DNA of 64,000 bases from a virus. The translations under genes and the position numbers were made by a program. The stretch is taken from IMG/VR virus record IMGVR_UViG_3300042923_000619, positions 62,001 to 126,000 of that record. The stretch is one strand, 5' to 3'. The notes beneath the pieces are model-generated. The model was not told the DNA's origin. It saw nothing but the letters and a program-made list of their open reading frames with translations, and made no database searches. Shown here piece after piece: positions 8,122 to 17,542 of this stretch; position 1 is the stretch's first letter; each line of letters starts with the position of its first letter.

Positions 8122-9615
8122 TTAGATATATTTAAATGTATGTCCCTTATACTGTCTTCTATCACCTCGGCATACTTGAGATATTCCATGACTTAATAAT
8201 TTAATTTTAAATACTTGTTCACTAATATCTTCTAAGTATTTTGCGGAATTAAATATACCTAAACTAATTCCATCTTTAAACATTTCTACTTTTTTACTAT
8301 GTTCTTTACTTGCCTTAATTGATACTCTAATCATTTCTTCTTTCGGGTTATAATTAACCCATATTCCATTTCCTTGTTTTAAATACTTACATATAGTACT
8401 AGAACTTAAATTTAAAATATTTCCTATATTAGTAGTAGTTAATTCTGGATTGTTATTTTTAATTTCACATGCCTTTTTAACTAAATTAGAACAAGCATAT
8501 TCGTTACATTTATTCCAATCTAATTTATTTAAATTAAATAAATTATTTAAAGTTGTATTTTTTAAAATGTGTTCTTTAATCCAATCTAAAGTAGAATATC
8601 TACAATCAATAACTATGTAGTTTTCGGGTTTTATTCCATTTTTTAAAGCTAATTGTTTCTTTAATTTATCATTTAATTGTTCTTGTTGTAAAGAACGTCC
8701 TCGTTTTTGCTCTTCATAATGTTGTTGTCCATGTGTTTCTATAATGTATTGTTCATTATTTAACTCAAAATAGAAATCATATTTATATTCTTGACACCAT
8801 TTGAAAGTCGTCTTAGTAAGTTGTGTCTTAAAATCCAATTTAAATTGTTCTAGTATATTGAATAAAAACTTTTCAGGATATGGGATTTTATCAGAACAAG
8901 AACATCCTATTGAATGATTTCTATAAATATCTGCTATTCTTTTTTTCTTAGATTTTATACGTCCACAGTCAGGACAAATAGGATATATGTATCCTTTCGG
9001 ATTATTAGGGTTTCCACTACCTGTTTTAGTATATAATTTAGCTTCTTCATAATTACCTTGAAAATAAGGAATTAACCAAGGTACGGTTGTCGGTATATCA
9101 TTTATTCCTTGAATTACTGTTCTTCCTGCACAACAAGAGCAACCTGTTTGTTGTTTTCCTATCAAAGCACTTTCTACAATCCACTGTTTATGACTACAGA
9201 TATTACAATGATAGTTATACCATTTTTCTTTAAGAATACTTTTTCTTCCCAGTTTGTCTACTTTTTCTTTTTCTCTATATTCTTTATCTATAATAGTGAT
9301 ATTTCTTTTATCATCTTGTAATCTCGTTCCTATTTCTATTTTAAATTCATCTGTGACTTTTCCTAATATTTTTCCTATTCTACATTGTAAAAGATTAGGA
9401 GTTTGAATTATATATTCATTATTATTATATTTTATTGTTACTTTTTGACCTTTTGGAATATAATTTATAATTTCAAAATAATTGTCAATATTATCATATA
9501 TAAAATACACTTTATAACCAATACTGCTATTCCAATCAATTCTAAAATAATCCCCATATTTTTCTTTTGGTAATTCATCTAAAAATATCTTCTTTTTTAC
9601 TTCCTCTTTACTCAT
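8122..9615 (-). CDS. Vsr/EDxHD-type homing endonuclease with zinc ribbons
   Basis: 497 residues, unlike its structural neighbours. Residues about 150-250 contain paired CxxC/CxC zinc-ribbon motifs (HCNICSH, CSCCAGR, CPDCGR, CSCS). Around 255-305 is a nuclease domain with YPEKFL, then KYDFYFEL and IIETHGQQHY, the pattern of the Vsr-like EDxHD homing endonucleases. The C-terminal part has a helix-turn-helix (LTTTNIGNILNLSSSTICKYL). It is a free-standing insertion between neck and tail genes, probably selfish. Ribosome binding site GGAGG. Confidence 0.75.
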   Translation of the reverse strand: MSKEEVKKKIFLDELPKEKYGDYFRIDWNSSIGYKVYFIYDNIDNYFEIINYIPKGQKVTIKYNNNEYIIQTPNLLQCRIGKILGKVTDEFKIEIGTRLQDDKRNITIIDKEYREKEKVDKLGRKSILKEKWYNYHCNICSHKQWIVESALIGKQQTGCSCCAGRTVIQGINDIPTTVPWLIPYFQGNYEEAKLYTKTGSGNPNNPKGYIYPICPDCGRIKSKKKRIADIYRNHSIGCSCSDKIPYPEKFLFNILEQFKLDFKTQLTKTTFKWCQEYKYDFYFELNNEQYIIETHGQQHYEEQKRGRSLQQEQLNDKLKKQLALKNGIKPENYIVIDCRYSTLDWIKEHILKNTTLNNLFNLNKLDWNKCNEYACSNLVKKACEIKNNNPELTTTNIGNILNLSSSTICKYLKQGNGIWVNYNPKEEMIRVSIKASKEHSKKVEMFKDGISLGIFNSAKYLEDISEQVFKIKLLSHGISQVCRGDRRQYKGHTFKYI

Positions 9616-9659
9616 AATTTATTACCTCCGTTGTAATTTATTTTCCGATTTTAGACATA

Positions 9660-9690
9660 AAAAGAAGAGTGATTCGGAATATCACTCTTA
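9660..9690 (-). terminator. intrinsic terminator
   Basis: Minus strand AAGAGTGAT pairs with ATCACTCTT, followed by CTTTTT. It insulates the endonuclease gene from the operon upstream. Confidence 0.7.
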
Positions 9691-9758
9691 TTAATAGAAC
9701 TCGCGACTTTTCTATCTATCTTTCAATTTAGATATTATAATTTGTTTATAATACTAAT

Positions 9759-9784
9759 AAAAAGACACGCATTAGCATGTCCTT
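9759..9784 (-). terminator. intrinsic terminator after gene 9883-11139
   Basis: Minus strand AGGACATGC-TAAT-GCGTGTCTT stem (one wobble), then TTTATTAG. This is the first of two terminators ahead of the inserted endonuclease gene. Confidence 0.65.
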
Positions 9785-9882
9785 ATGATTAATATTATAG
9801 GTCTAAACATTCATTTAAAATTGTATTTTTATTTACTATTTTTTCTATTAATTTATTATTATTTTTATTGTTTTTCATACTA

Positions 9883-11139
9883 TCACGCCCCTTTTAGGTT
9901 AATGATTTGTGTTAATATTACTGTTCCATTAGCTTTATCTGTTATAGTTAATGTAAATGACATTGTCGTTGAAATATTAACATTTCTAATTTGTAATTCA
10001 GTATTAGATTTCTTAACTATAGTTATATTACCTTTTGACAATAAGTTTGTACCAGTTGTATCAAGACTATAATCAATAACTAATGTATTATCTATAATAC
10101 CATTTATGTATCTAGTTGATACCAAACTCGAGCCTTCTTTTATCCTATAAGTATATCCATTACTTGTAGTGACTTTATAATCAATCTTATCAGCAACAAC
10201 CGATTTAACCTCAAAATTAATAACAAAATCCTTACTTTTTTCACCACTAGGTATACTCAATGTAATAGAACCTATTCCAATATCTAATCCTTTTATAGAT
10301 ATTACACCTTTGTTGTTATCAACTTGAATTAAATTGCTAGTATTTTTAACAGTAACTAAAGAATAGTCAAACTCATTGCCTGTTTCGTCTTTTATACTGT
10401 AAACCAAATTAATAGATTTATCTTTTTCTAAATCAATACTAGGTGGCATATTATATGTATAAGTATGTTTATTTGCATATAATCCAGCAATTTCATGTGA
10501 CCTATCATCTATTTCATCATTTATACTGTCTTGTCCAAGTAATAAATTCAGTAATCCACCATCAGACACTCTATCAGTTTGAGTGACTTTCCACGCTCCA
10601 TCATTGAATATAAATCTTTGTCCTATTGCTATATTTTTAGTCATATCATTATAAGGTAGCTTTACTTGAAAACGTGAATCTGATTCTGATATCCCACTAA
10701 CCAAAACTTCCATCCCTAGAGTGTATTTAGTTTGATTTATAACAATTGCTTGTGTACTATATAAATTGTTTTTATACATCCATTTTAGCAATTGATTACA
10801 TTTTGTTGAGTCTGCTCTTGGTGAAATTAGATTAGTTTCCACTGCCAAAACTAAATATGTAATATTAGGATATACAATATAATCTCCTACACCTATATTT
10901 GTATCAGGTCTTACATATATTTTCTTTTCTAATGGATTGTTTTCATTATTTACCAATCTTGTATCCAAATCTAATTCTTCATTTAAGTTATCTTTTTTCT
11001 TTAATACACCCAATTTGTATGATGGGTCATCTTTAAAACTACTATTAAATATATTTTTTGAATTATTTAATCTTGACTGTGCAATATCACCATTGCTTAT
11101 CATTCTTTTTTTCCAAACATCAAAATAACTTATTGCCAT
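9883..11139 (-). CDS. neck / head-closure-region protein with Ig-like C-terminus
   Basis: 418 residues. The N-terminal 200 residues start MAISYFDVWKKRM and contain a beta barrel-like GVGDYIVYPNITYLVLAVE segment, as in head-closure or stopper proteins. Residues 215-418 look like two Ig-like (BIG2-type) domains (SLVTVKNTSNLIQVDNNKG, GIGSITLSIPSG). The start overlaps the connector gene stop by 10 bases. The exact neck function is inferred from order. Confidence 0.5.
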   Translation of the reverse strand: MAISYFDVWKKRMISNGDIAQSRLNNSKNIFNSSFKDDPSYKLGVLKKKDNLNEELDLDTRLVNNENNPLEKKIYVRPDTNIGVGDYIVYPNITYLVLAVETNLISPRADSTKCNQLLKWMYKNNLYSTQAIVINQTKYTLGMEVLVSGISESDSRFQVKLPYNDMTKNIAIGQRFIFNDGAWKVTQTDRVSDGGLLNLLLGQDSINDEIDDRSHEIAGLYANKHTYTYNMPPSIDLEKDKSINLVYSIKDETGNEFDYSLVTVKNTSNLIQVDNNKGVISIKGLDIGIGSITLSIPSGEKSKDFVINFEVKSVVADKIDYKVTTSNGYTYRIKEGSSLVSTRYINGIIDNTLVIDYSLDTTGTNLLSKGNITIVKKSNTELQIRNVNISTTMSFTLTITDKANGTVILTQIINLKGA

Positions 11140-11564
11140 ACTTTTGCCTTCTTAGGATTTTCTAATCGTTTCAAATAACCATATCTATTCATCCAATAAT
11201 GAAATTGTTTTAAACTATCATTTTTAAGTTCTATTAACTTACTTAAATGATTAGCTTGACTATACATTTGAAAATCCTTTGATGATAAGGATTGTTTTAA
11301 TAATTCAATATTATTAATTTTCGGTGATAAATAATGCACTACCATGTTATAAGATATAATATTCATTTCTAAATCTGTTAAATCTCTATTAAATTGATTA
11401 AGAACATAATCTGCTGATGTATTTTTAAATGACACACATTCAGCAAATGATGTTCTTAATAATTGTTGTAATTCAACTTCCAACTCAGTATCAGTTAAAG
11501 TTATATATTCATTTGTGCTTATTTTAGCTAAAAAATAATTATATACTTCGTCAAAGGTTGTCAT
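11130..11564 (-). CDS. putative head-tail connector (adaptor)
   Basis: 144 residues, all-helical, of the size and position of phage head-tail adaptor proteins, one small gene after the major capsid region. An AACAAATTAATA element (11585-11596) and GAGAGG ribosome binding site precede the start. Confidence 0.5.
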   Translation of the reverse strand: MTTFDEVYNYFLAKISTNEYITLTDTELEVELQQLLRTSFAECVSFKNTSADYVLNQFNRDLTDLEMNIISYNMVVHYLSPKINNIELLKQSLSSKDFQMYSQANHLSKLIELKNDSLKQFHYWMNRYGYLKRLENPKKAKVWQ

Positions 11565-11584
11565 TTAAAAACACTACCTCTCTA

Positions 11585-11596
11585 TATTAATTTGTT
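11585..11596 (-). repeat. gene-boundary element (left arm)
   Basis: Minus-strand AACAAATTAATA between the stop of gene 11596 and the AGAGAGG ribosome binding site of gene 11130-11564. Confidence 0.6.
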
Positions 11597-12279
11597 TAGA
11601 TATTCTTTAAGTCAATATGTAAAATTTCACTTAAATCATCAATTGTACTTAAATTATTTAATTCTCTAGTTTTTACCTTTTTAAATATTTCATTTCTGAA
11701 ATTATTTTTATATTGTGAAGGTAACTCATTAAAGATTCTTGAAATATCATCTTTATTTAAAGTTATTAATTCATCAACATTTTCTACTTGTTTTATTAAG
11801 TCATATGTTCTTTTAAGTCCTAATGCTTCAATTACTCTATCATCTTCTACTACTAACCAAGGTGTATGTAAAAATCTTTTGCTTGCGTTTTCCATACCTA
11901 TAATTTCACTTATAGGTAATGGTTCAACATCTCCTTTTACTAGCCAATTGTATTCAATTTTTGTTTTTGGAGATAAGAAAGTTACATTATCAACTGCACT
12001 TTTTACAACTACAACTTCATCATTTATATTAGCCAACATAGCCTTAGTAAATTTAGCATTGCTATTTACTTTTTTATCTTTAATTACATTTTTTTCTTCA
12101 GAAGCTTGATTATTATTTTTCATTTGTTGAAATTGTTCAAACACAGCAAACATTTTTGCCATATTTTCAGGAGTAAACATATCATTTGACTCTGTTTTAT
12201 TATCTATTTTTACTTCTTTTTCTTTTACTGTACTTTCTACTTTTTCTTCATTATTAACTTTTTTTGGTCTTCCTGCCAT
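11596..12279 (-). CDS. capsid-region protein, unknown function
   Basis: 227 residues from the ATG at 12277-12279, which has AAAGGAAATGAT upstream. An in-frame ATG at 12309 lacks a ribosome binding site. It begins MAGRPKKVNNE, followed by a long charged, K/E/N-rich low-complexity segment to about residue 80. A more ordered part follows (FLSPKTKIEYNWLVKGDVEPL). The AGRPKK start resembles AT-hook/portal-binding tails, but no family is assigned. Its position after the capsid suggests a minor head protein. Confidence 0.5.
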   Translation of the reverse strand: MAGRPKKVNNEEKVESTVKEKEVKIDNKTESNDMFTPENMAKMFAVFEQFQQMKNNNQASEEKNVIKDKKVNSNAKFTKAMLANINDEVVVVKSAVDNVTFLSPKTKIEYNWLVKGDVEPLPISEIIGMENASKRFLHTPWLVVEDDRVIEALGLKRTYDLIKQVENVDELITLNKDDISRIFNELPSQYKNNFRNEIFKKVKTRELNNLSTIDDLSEILHIDLKNI

Positions 12280-12326
12280 AATATCATTTCCTTTCATATT
12301 TGAATTCATATTAGATTTAATTAAAC

Positions 12327-12503
12327 TTAGCTAAATTTAATATTATTTAATTTATTAATTTTATCATATAAAATATCACTTGCTTCAAAACTATATATTG
12401 TCTCATTATTTTCATTTTGAAATTTATAAAAATTTTGATTAGTTATATATTGAATTGCATAAGCAAATGTTTTAGATTTTGTTGTAAAATACTTATTATT
12501 CAT
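12327..12503 (-). CDS. small DUF5659-like protein
   Basis: 58 residues between the major capsid and the next head gene, on the same strand, with TGAGGTG seven bases before the ATG at 12501-12503. The pattern (NKYFTTKSKTFAYAIQYIT, then a YSFEAS strand and a final helix) resembles the small DUF5659 proteins found in Gram-positive phages. Function unknown. Confidence 0.6.
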   Translation of the reverse strand: MNNKYFTTKSKTFAYAIQYITNQNFYKFQNENNETIYSFEASDILYDKINKLNNIKFS

Positions 12504-12523
12504 AAAAACACCTCATATAATAG

Positions 12524-12556
12524 TAAAAATAGGAAGACTAAATGTCCTCCTATTTT
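12524..12556 (-). terminator. intrinsic terminator after the major capsid gene
   Basis: Minus strand AATAGGAGGAC pairs with GTCTTCCTATT (one wobble) and is followed by TTTTACT. It starts within 10 bases of the capsid stop codon, directly after an AACAAATTAAAA boundary element. Confidence 0.7.
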
Positions 12557-12562
12557 AATTTG

Positions 12563-13582
12563 TTATGCTAATTCAATATATCCAATAAGATCTGAATATG
12601 CAACAGCACTTCCAGCTCTAAATTGTAAAGTATATTCAGTAGTTCTGTCAGCATTTGTAGTTCCATCAGCTATTTCATTAACCTCAGTTTCTCCTTCAAG
12701 ACAAATCTTAACAAGTTTATCTCCACCTACTAAAGCATATAATTTATTATTATCCATAGTGAAATCAAATCCACCAATTTTATGACCTTGTGCGATTTCC
12801 ATACAAGGATATCCATTCCATACAGTTAAATAACCTTGTCTATTCTTTTCATCTGCCATATTATCAGACACTTGAATAGTAGATTTATTTTGTAATTTAG
12901 CTAAGCCTACTGAAGTTCCAACAATTGTTGGCTTTATAGTACTTGAAGCTTGTACATGTTGTAAAACTTCAAGGATTTTAGCTTCATTATAAGAACCTGT
13001 AGCTGTAAATTCTGCTGGTAAGTTATTTATAGCTGTTGCAAATGTTGTTTGTGCAATATCAGCTAATTTTCTTTCTACAGCATCAATTATGAAAGATACT
13101 AATTTAGCAAAATCTGCTCTACCAGACATTATTCTTTCAATTTCTTCATAAACTTTAATTCCAAAATTTCTCATTTCCAAACTAAAGCTTTGTCCAACAT
13201 CTACACGTCTTCTCTTTAAATCCCAATGTGAACCTGAGAATTCAGATACTTCTAATTGATTTTTTACATCAACATAGAATTCATTTTTATCTCCTAATGC
13301 TAGATTTTTAATTTCAACAAATTGATTAAAGAAAGTATTTCTTTGATATTCTCCATCAACCATTACTTGGTCAGCAATATCTTCTATAATAGAGAATACT
13401 TTTGCTTTATTTTCTCTAAAAGCTTTTCTAAAAGTGTTCTTTTCAAATGTTTCTAATCCAAGAACCCCTAAAAATTCTTTTCTGATAGCTTCCTCTCTTA
13501 CTGATTTATCCATTGTTGCATATTTTGTAGGGATACTTCCCTTATATGAATCATAAATTAATTGTGAAACTGTATTATTCAT
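12563..13582 (-). CDS. major capsid protein (HK97 fold)
   Basis: 339 residues, the expected length for a processed HK97-type capsid protein. It contains the segment VSEFSGSHWDLKRRRVDVGQ, a long central helix region (MRNFGIKVYEEIERIMSGRADFAKLVSFIID), and a C-terminal beta domain ending SDLIGYIEL. It follows the protease-scaffold and decoration genes and is followed at once by a terminator, typical of the most highly expressed head gene. Strong AGGAGG ribosome binding site. Confidence 0.8.
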   Translation of the reverse strand: MNNTVSQLIYDSYKGSIPTKYATMDKSVREEAIRKEFLGVLGLETFEKNTFRKAFRENKAKVFSIIEDIADQVMVDGEYQRNTFFNQFVEIKNLALGDKNEFYVDVKNQLEVSEFSGSHWDLKRRRVDVGQSFSLEMRNFGIKVYEEIERIMSGRADFAKLVSFIIDAVERKLADIAQTTFATAINNLPAEFTATGSYNEAKILEVLQHVQASSTIKPTIVGTSVGLAKLQNKSTIQVSDNMADEKNRQGYLTVWNGYPCMEIAQGHKIGGFDFTMDNNKLYALVGGDKLVKICLEGETEVNEIADGTTNADRTTEYTLQFRAGSAVAYSDLIGYIELA

Positions 13583-13610
13583 TTATATAATCCTCCTTCT
13601 ATCTAGTAAA

Positions 13611-14186
13611 TTAAGCAAATATTACTTCAACATCAATATTTTTATAAGCTTGTGGGAATAGTTGTCCATTTCCTGCTACAAATACTGGTGTATAAGCGTT
13701 TTCTACTTTTAATACTTTAAAATAAACTTTATTAGCTGTTGATACAGGTGCTGTTGCAGAATACTTTAATTGAGTCCCTGCGACTAAGTTTGCTTGTAAT
13801 GCAAACATATCTCCTACTGCTATTGCAGAACCTTTGCTTGCCATATCAAAATAATCTTCTGATAAAGTTATCACATCATATTGTTCTAATGGAAAAGTTC
13901 TTAATACCTTTCCTGTTCTATTTCTATAAATACCTAATGCAGAATCAGTTGTAACTTCTTGTCTATAATTTATTTCTGGATTATGTATTAATACTGGTAC
14001 TTGTGTTTTAATTAAGTCAGCAGTTGGAGTTAATAATTCTCTAACTTCCTCACTTACATAAGAACCCATAAATCCAAAAATACCATTAGGTAATTCTGTA
14101 TCTACTGATGGTTTTGTAGAATATAATCTTCCCCCTGCATTTGAATTTTTAATAAAAGTTGTATCACATCTGAAATAATTTGCCAT
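13611..14186 (-). CDS. putative capsid decoration protein
   Basis: 191 residues, beta-rich, between the protease-scaffold gene and the major capsid gene, where decoration (head stabilisation) proteins usually lie. The ribosome binding site AGAGGAGG is strong and a boundary element overlapping the previous stop (14211-14222) lies 25 bases upstream. Assigned by position and beta-rich character only. Confidence 0.5.
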   Translation of the reverse strand: MANYFRCDTTFIKNSNAGGRLYSTKPSVDTELPNGIFGFMGSYVSEEVRELLTPTADLIKTQVPVLIHNPEINYRQEVTTDSALGIYRNRTGKVLRTFPLEQYDVITLSEDYFDMASKGSAIAVGDMFALQANLVAGTQLKYSATAPVSTANKVYFKVLKVENAYTPVFVAGNGQLFPQAYKNIDVEVIFA

Positions 14187-14210
14187 TGTTAAATTCCTCC
14201 TCTAATTATC

Positions 14211-14222
14211 TATTAATTTATT
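14211..14222 (-). repeat. gene-boundary element (left arm)
   Basis: Minus-strand AATAAATTAATA overlaps the stop of gene 14218 and lies 25 bases before the start of gene 13611-14186. Confidence 0.6.
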
Positions 14223-15783
14223 TTGTATATTTTTCTAAAACATCCCAAGCTCCTGTATATCCACTATTATTTGATTTTCCTTCTATTGGTAGATTTACTG
14301 GTGATTGTTCGTTTGTTCTTGTAAACTTTTGTTTTTTGCCAACAACAATGTTGTTATCAAAAGCAAAAACTTTTAATTTTGTTTCTAATTCATCAAGAGT
14401 ATAATTAAATTTATCTTTAATTAATTCATCATAACCCTCAACTTTTTCTAATTCAGTAAATTTAGCTAATACTTCATTTACTTGTGCTTCTTTAAACTCT
14501 TGTTCTTTGTCTGCTTTAAATTGTCTTAAATCCTTAACTTCTTCATCTAAAGAAAATTTATCTGATTGTAAAGTTGTATAATCAGATTTTACTTTATCTA
14601 ATTCACCTTCAATAACTTTAAACTCTCCAACCTTTGTATTTAATTCAGTTTCTAAAGTTTTATATTCTTCTGTTTCTTTAGCATTGAAAGAATCCTTTGT
14701 TTTATTAATTTGTGTAGTAGCTTGTTCTACGATATCATTTGCAAACATTTCAATTGGATTTGATGGTTCAGATTGTCCATCTTCAAATGGTCTCCAATCA
14801 CCAACTACATATCTTTTAGCATTTTCATAATCTAATGTAACTTTATCACCACTCATAAAATATGGAACACCATAATTTTTATAGTCTTCTCTACTCCACA
14901 AAACAGCTATATTATCAGCTATTACAACATCTTCTAACCAATATTTTTGAGTTTCATAACTTTCACCATCCCAATATTGTTTAATTATTGTTTCTGTAGA
15001 TATAGATTCATTTATGAATTGGTTTAATTGATTTTGACTTAAAGCAAATAATTGTTTTTCTAATTCTTCATCTGAAAGTTCTGAATTATCAATTATTACT
15101 TTATATCCTTCTACTTTTTCATTTAAAGTAGAAAATTTTGAAATTATTTCTTCTCTTTTCACTTTCTTACCTCCTTCTGTAGATACATTACCTACTATTT
15201 CATTTGCTTTATTTATAATTGCACTGAATTTAGTTGCAAATGATTCACTATCTGTTTTACTAAATAACTCAATTGTTGCATTTTCACCCATTGCAGGTTG
15301 CCATGCATCACCCAAGATAGTAATACATAATAAATTAAATCTCTTTATGTGAAAGAAATTATCTTTACCCTTGAAACCTTCTAATACTTCTATTTCCATA
15401 GAAATCTTTTTACCATCTTTAAGTAATTGATAAGCTTCAGGGCAATATTCTTTGAATACTATTCCATCTGTTACTGCCCATTTTAATTCATCAATTTCTT
15501 CTATTGAGTAATTATTTGTTTCAGGTATTACTCCAACTGGCTTTTCTTCTTCATTATGTTCTTTAAAATCTTCAATTTCATTTTCATCATTATATTGATA
15601 AGCACAACATAATGGTTTATTTTTAAAAGACTCTTGACTATTTTCAAGACTTTCATCTTCAAAAAATGAACCATTTGGATTATAAGAATTATGAAATACA
15701 TTAATCCTTACTCTTGCTATATCATTATCTAATTCAGAAAATGTGTATTTTTCAATAGGGATTGAAATTACTGTCTTACTCAT
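14218..15783 (-). CDS. prohead protease fused to scaffold protein
   Basis: 521 residues. Residues 1-190 have prohead protease-like features (VRINVFHNSYNPNGS, YQYNDENEIE, then ELKWAVTDGIVFKEYCPEAYQLLKDGKKISMEIEV in pieces, and a final RFNLLCITILGDAWQPA strand). Residues about 370-470 are a strong coiled coil, as in scaffold proteins. Protease and scaffold in one frame is common in HK97-type heads. The gene lies between portal and capsid genes. Catalytic residues could not be fixed by eye. Confidence 0.6.
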   Translation of the reverse strand: MSKTVISIPIEKYTFSELDNDIARVRINVFHNSYNPNGSFFEDESLENSQESFKNKPLCCAYQYNDENEIEDFKEHNEEEKPVGVIPETNNYSIEEIDELKWAVTDGIVFKEYCPEAYQLLKDGKKISMEIEVLEGFKGKDNFFHIKRFNLLCITILGDAWQPAMGENATIELFSKTDSESFATKFSAIINKANEIVGNVSTEGGKKVKREEIISKFSTLNEKVEGYKVIIDNSELSDEELEKQLFALSQNQLNQFINESISTETIIKQYWDGESYETQKYWLEDVVIADNIAVLWSREDYKNYGVPYFMSGDKVTLDYENAKRYVVGDWRPFEDGQSEPSNPIEMFANDIVEQATTQINKTKDSFNAKETEEYKTLETELNTKVGEFKVIEGELDKVKSDYTTLQSDKFSLDEEVKDLRQFKADKEQEFKEAQVNEVLAKFTELEKVEGYDELIKDKFNYTLDELETKLKVFAFDNNIVVGKKQKFTRTNEQSPVNLPIEGKSNNSGYTGAWDVLEKYTK

Positions 15784-15801
15784 TTATTTCACCTCCCTTC
15801 A

Positions 15802-15978
15802 TTAGCAATACATTTTATTACTAAATTCTAAATTATCATTAGTAAAATTTATTTTATTTCCATTATTCATGAATAAAAATGCTTTTTTACCTTTATAAGT
15901 TGTTTCATTCATAAAATCATATCCATTGTTAATTAATTTATCTTTTGTAATATCATCATAACAATATATAAAATTCAA
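15802..15978 (-). CDS. small head-region protein
   Basis: 58 residues from a TTG at 15976-15978 with GAAGGTGATTAA just upstream. It starts LNFIYCYDDITKDKL and has a short beta-rich rest (GKKAFLFMNNGNKINF). Similar tiny proteins often sit between portal and protease genes in clostridial phages. No function known. It would be missed by any ATG-only gene finder. Confidence 0.55.
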   Translation of the reverse strand: MNFIYCYDDITKDKLINNGYDFMNETTYKGKKAFLFMNNGNKINFTNDNLEFSNKMYC

Positions 15979-15991
15979 TTAATCACCTTCT

Positions 15992-17509
15992 TTATCGTTT
16001 ATTATTTGAATCATTATTATTAGTTTGGTCTCCGGAATTACTTAAACCATCAGTAGATTTTGGTTTACCAGCTTTCTTTGTCGTGTCCCCAGCAGTTGTA
16101 TTTGATGACATTAATGGTTTCCATTTAGTTGATACTTCAAATACAACTTCTTGCATATCAGCTAAATCATTTATATCACTGATTTCAAACCCTAATAGTA
16201 ATGGTAAAACAATTGCTACAGGTATGCTAAATTGTGCTTGTTGTATATAATATCCAATCATTTTTTCTAAATTGAACCAAGTTATATTTAACATTTCAAA
16301 CTTGAAGTTGTTTTTAAATTGTTGTTTGAATTTAAATCCCCAATACTTTTCCAGTTGTCTATATAGTGGAAATAGTATTTGCTCATCAACCCTAATAGAA
16401 TAATCTAATGTACCACTATTATTATTATCTACTCCAAAAATACTTTCAGCAAAACCTGTTGCATTCCAAACATTTTTTACTGCGTTTGCAACATTATCTA
16501 TTTTATTATCTCCTGATGTTGACGCTTTAACTGGAATAATATCTGTTGCTGTTGTAAAGTAACCCATATATGGTGGTAATGATACGTCTAACTGTTCAGT
16601 AGTAGCGTCTATCATGTCATTACTTATTGCATAAGCATCTTCATTCTCTGTTTTTGATAAAAATGGTATTTTTAATCCAATTAAAGTATAATTTTCAGCA
16701 GTAACTTTAGCTTTGTTTAAACTTTGAAATTCTTCTAAATCATACAATGCACTAAATATATTTACATAAGGTGGCACACTATAATTTAAATTGGTTAAAT
16801 CATATTTAATTGTTATGGTGTTTTCTACAGGTAAAGGTTGCCAATTTGTCCCTAAATGATTAAAAGGTTTAATATTTTTCTTATAATCATTAAATAATTT
16901 AGTAAATATTTTCGGATAAGAATTCTCTAAAACATACTCATTTCCATTAAAATATGAAAAATCAAATGCTATTCCTAAACCAATTTCACCTTCAGAAACT
17001 ATTTTACATAAAGAGGGTTCTAGTTTTTTAATATATGTAGAATACATTCCTTCCACTTCTATTCCATAGAAAATACCATATTTAAATACGTCTTTTAATA
17101 TCTTCATAGATGTACTTTTAACATCTAAAGTATCATAATAATCACACATTCTATCATAGTCAGATTTTATTTTCTTATCTTTTCCTCGATATTGTCTCAT
17201 ATTTTGTTTTACAAAAGGTGTAATCAAAGCCATATTAGGAATGTACTCAATCAATCTACAAAATTGAGGTGAAATAGTACATAAATAATCTATTACTTCC
17301 CTTAATTTATTTTCATAAGTAGAAGGTTTCTCTAAATACATTCTTATAGTATCTTTATCATATTTTTTCATCATTTTATTCTTTTGACTTGTTGTTACTA
17401 CACCATCTAAAGGAATATTTGTCATCGCTTTAGCATACTTCAAAATCTGATTTCTTTTTTCTTGTATTTCTTGTGCTTTTAATTTTACTTGATTTTCATT
17501 TATATCCAC
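15992..17509 (-). CDS. phage portal protein
   Basis: 505 residues. I prefer the GTG at 17507-17509, because GGGAGGTGA sits just before it; the in-frame ATG at 17524 overlaps that ribosome binding site. Typical portal features: N-terminal helices, a KIDNVANAVKNVWNATGFAE segment near residue 340, then RQLEKYWGFKFKQQFK and a low-complexity N/D/S-rich tail. It forms the dodecameric DNA channel at the head vertex. It lies directly after the large terminase gene. Confidence 0.8.
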   Translation of the reverse strand: MDINENQVKLKAQEIQEKRNQILKYAKAMTNIPLDGVVTTSQKNKMMKKYDKDTIRMYLEKPSTYENKLREVIDYLCTISPQFCRLIEYIPNMALITPFVKQNMRQYRGKDKKIKSDYDRMCDYYDTLDVKSTSMKILKDVFKYGIFYGIEVEGMYSTYIKKLEPSLCKIVSEGEIGLGIAFDFSYFNGNEYVLENSYPKIFTKLFNDYKKNIKPFNHLGTNWQPLPVENTITIKYDLTNLNYSVPPYVNIFSALYDLEEFQSLNKAKVTAENYTLIGLKIPFLSKTENEDAYAISNDMIDATTEQLDVSLPPYMGYFTTATDIIPVKASTSGDNKIDNVANAVKNVWNATGFAESIFGVDNNNSGTLDYSIRVDEQILFPLYRQLEKYWGFKFKQQFKNNFKFEMLNITWFNLEKMIGYYIQQAQFSIPVAIVLPLLLGFEISDINDLADMQEVVFEVSTKWKPLMSSNTTAGDTTKKAGKPKSTDGLSNSGDQTNNNDSNNKR

Positions 17510-17542
17510 TTTTTCACCTCCCATTTATAAATTAATTTATTT

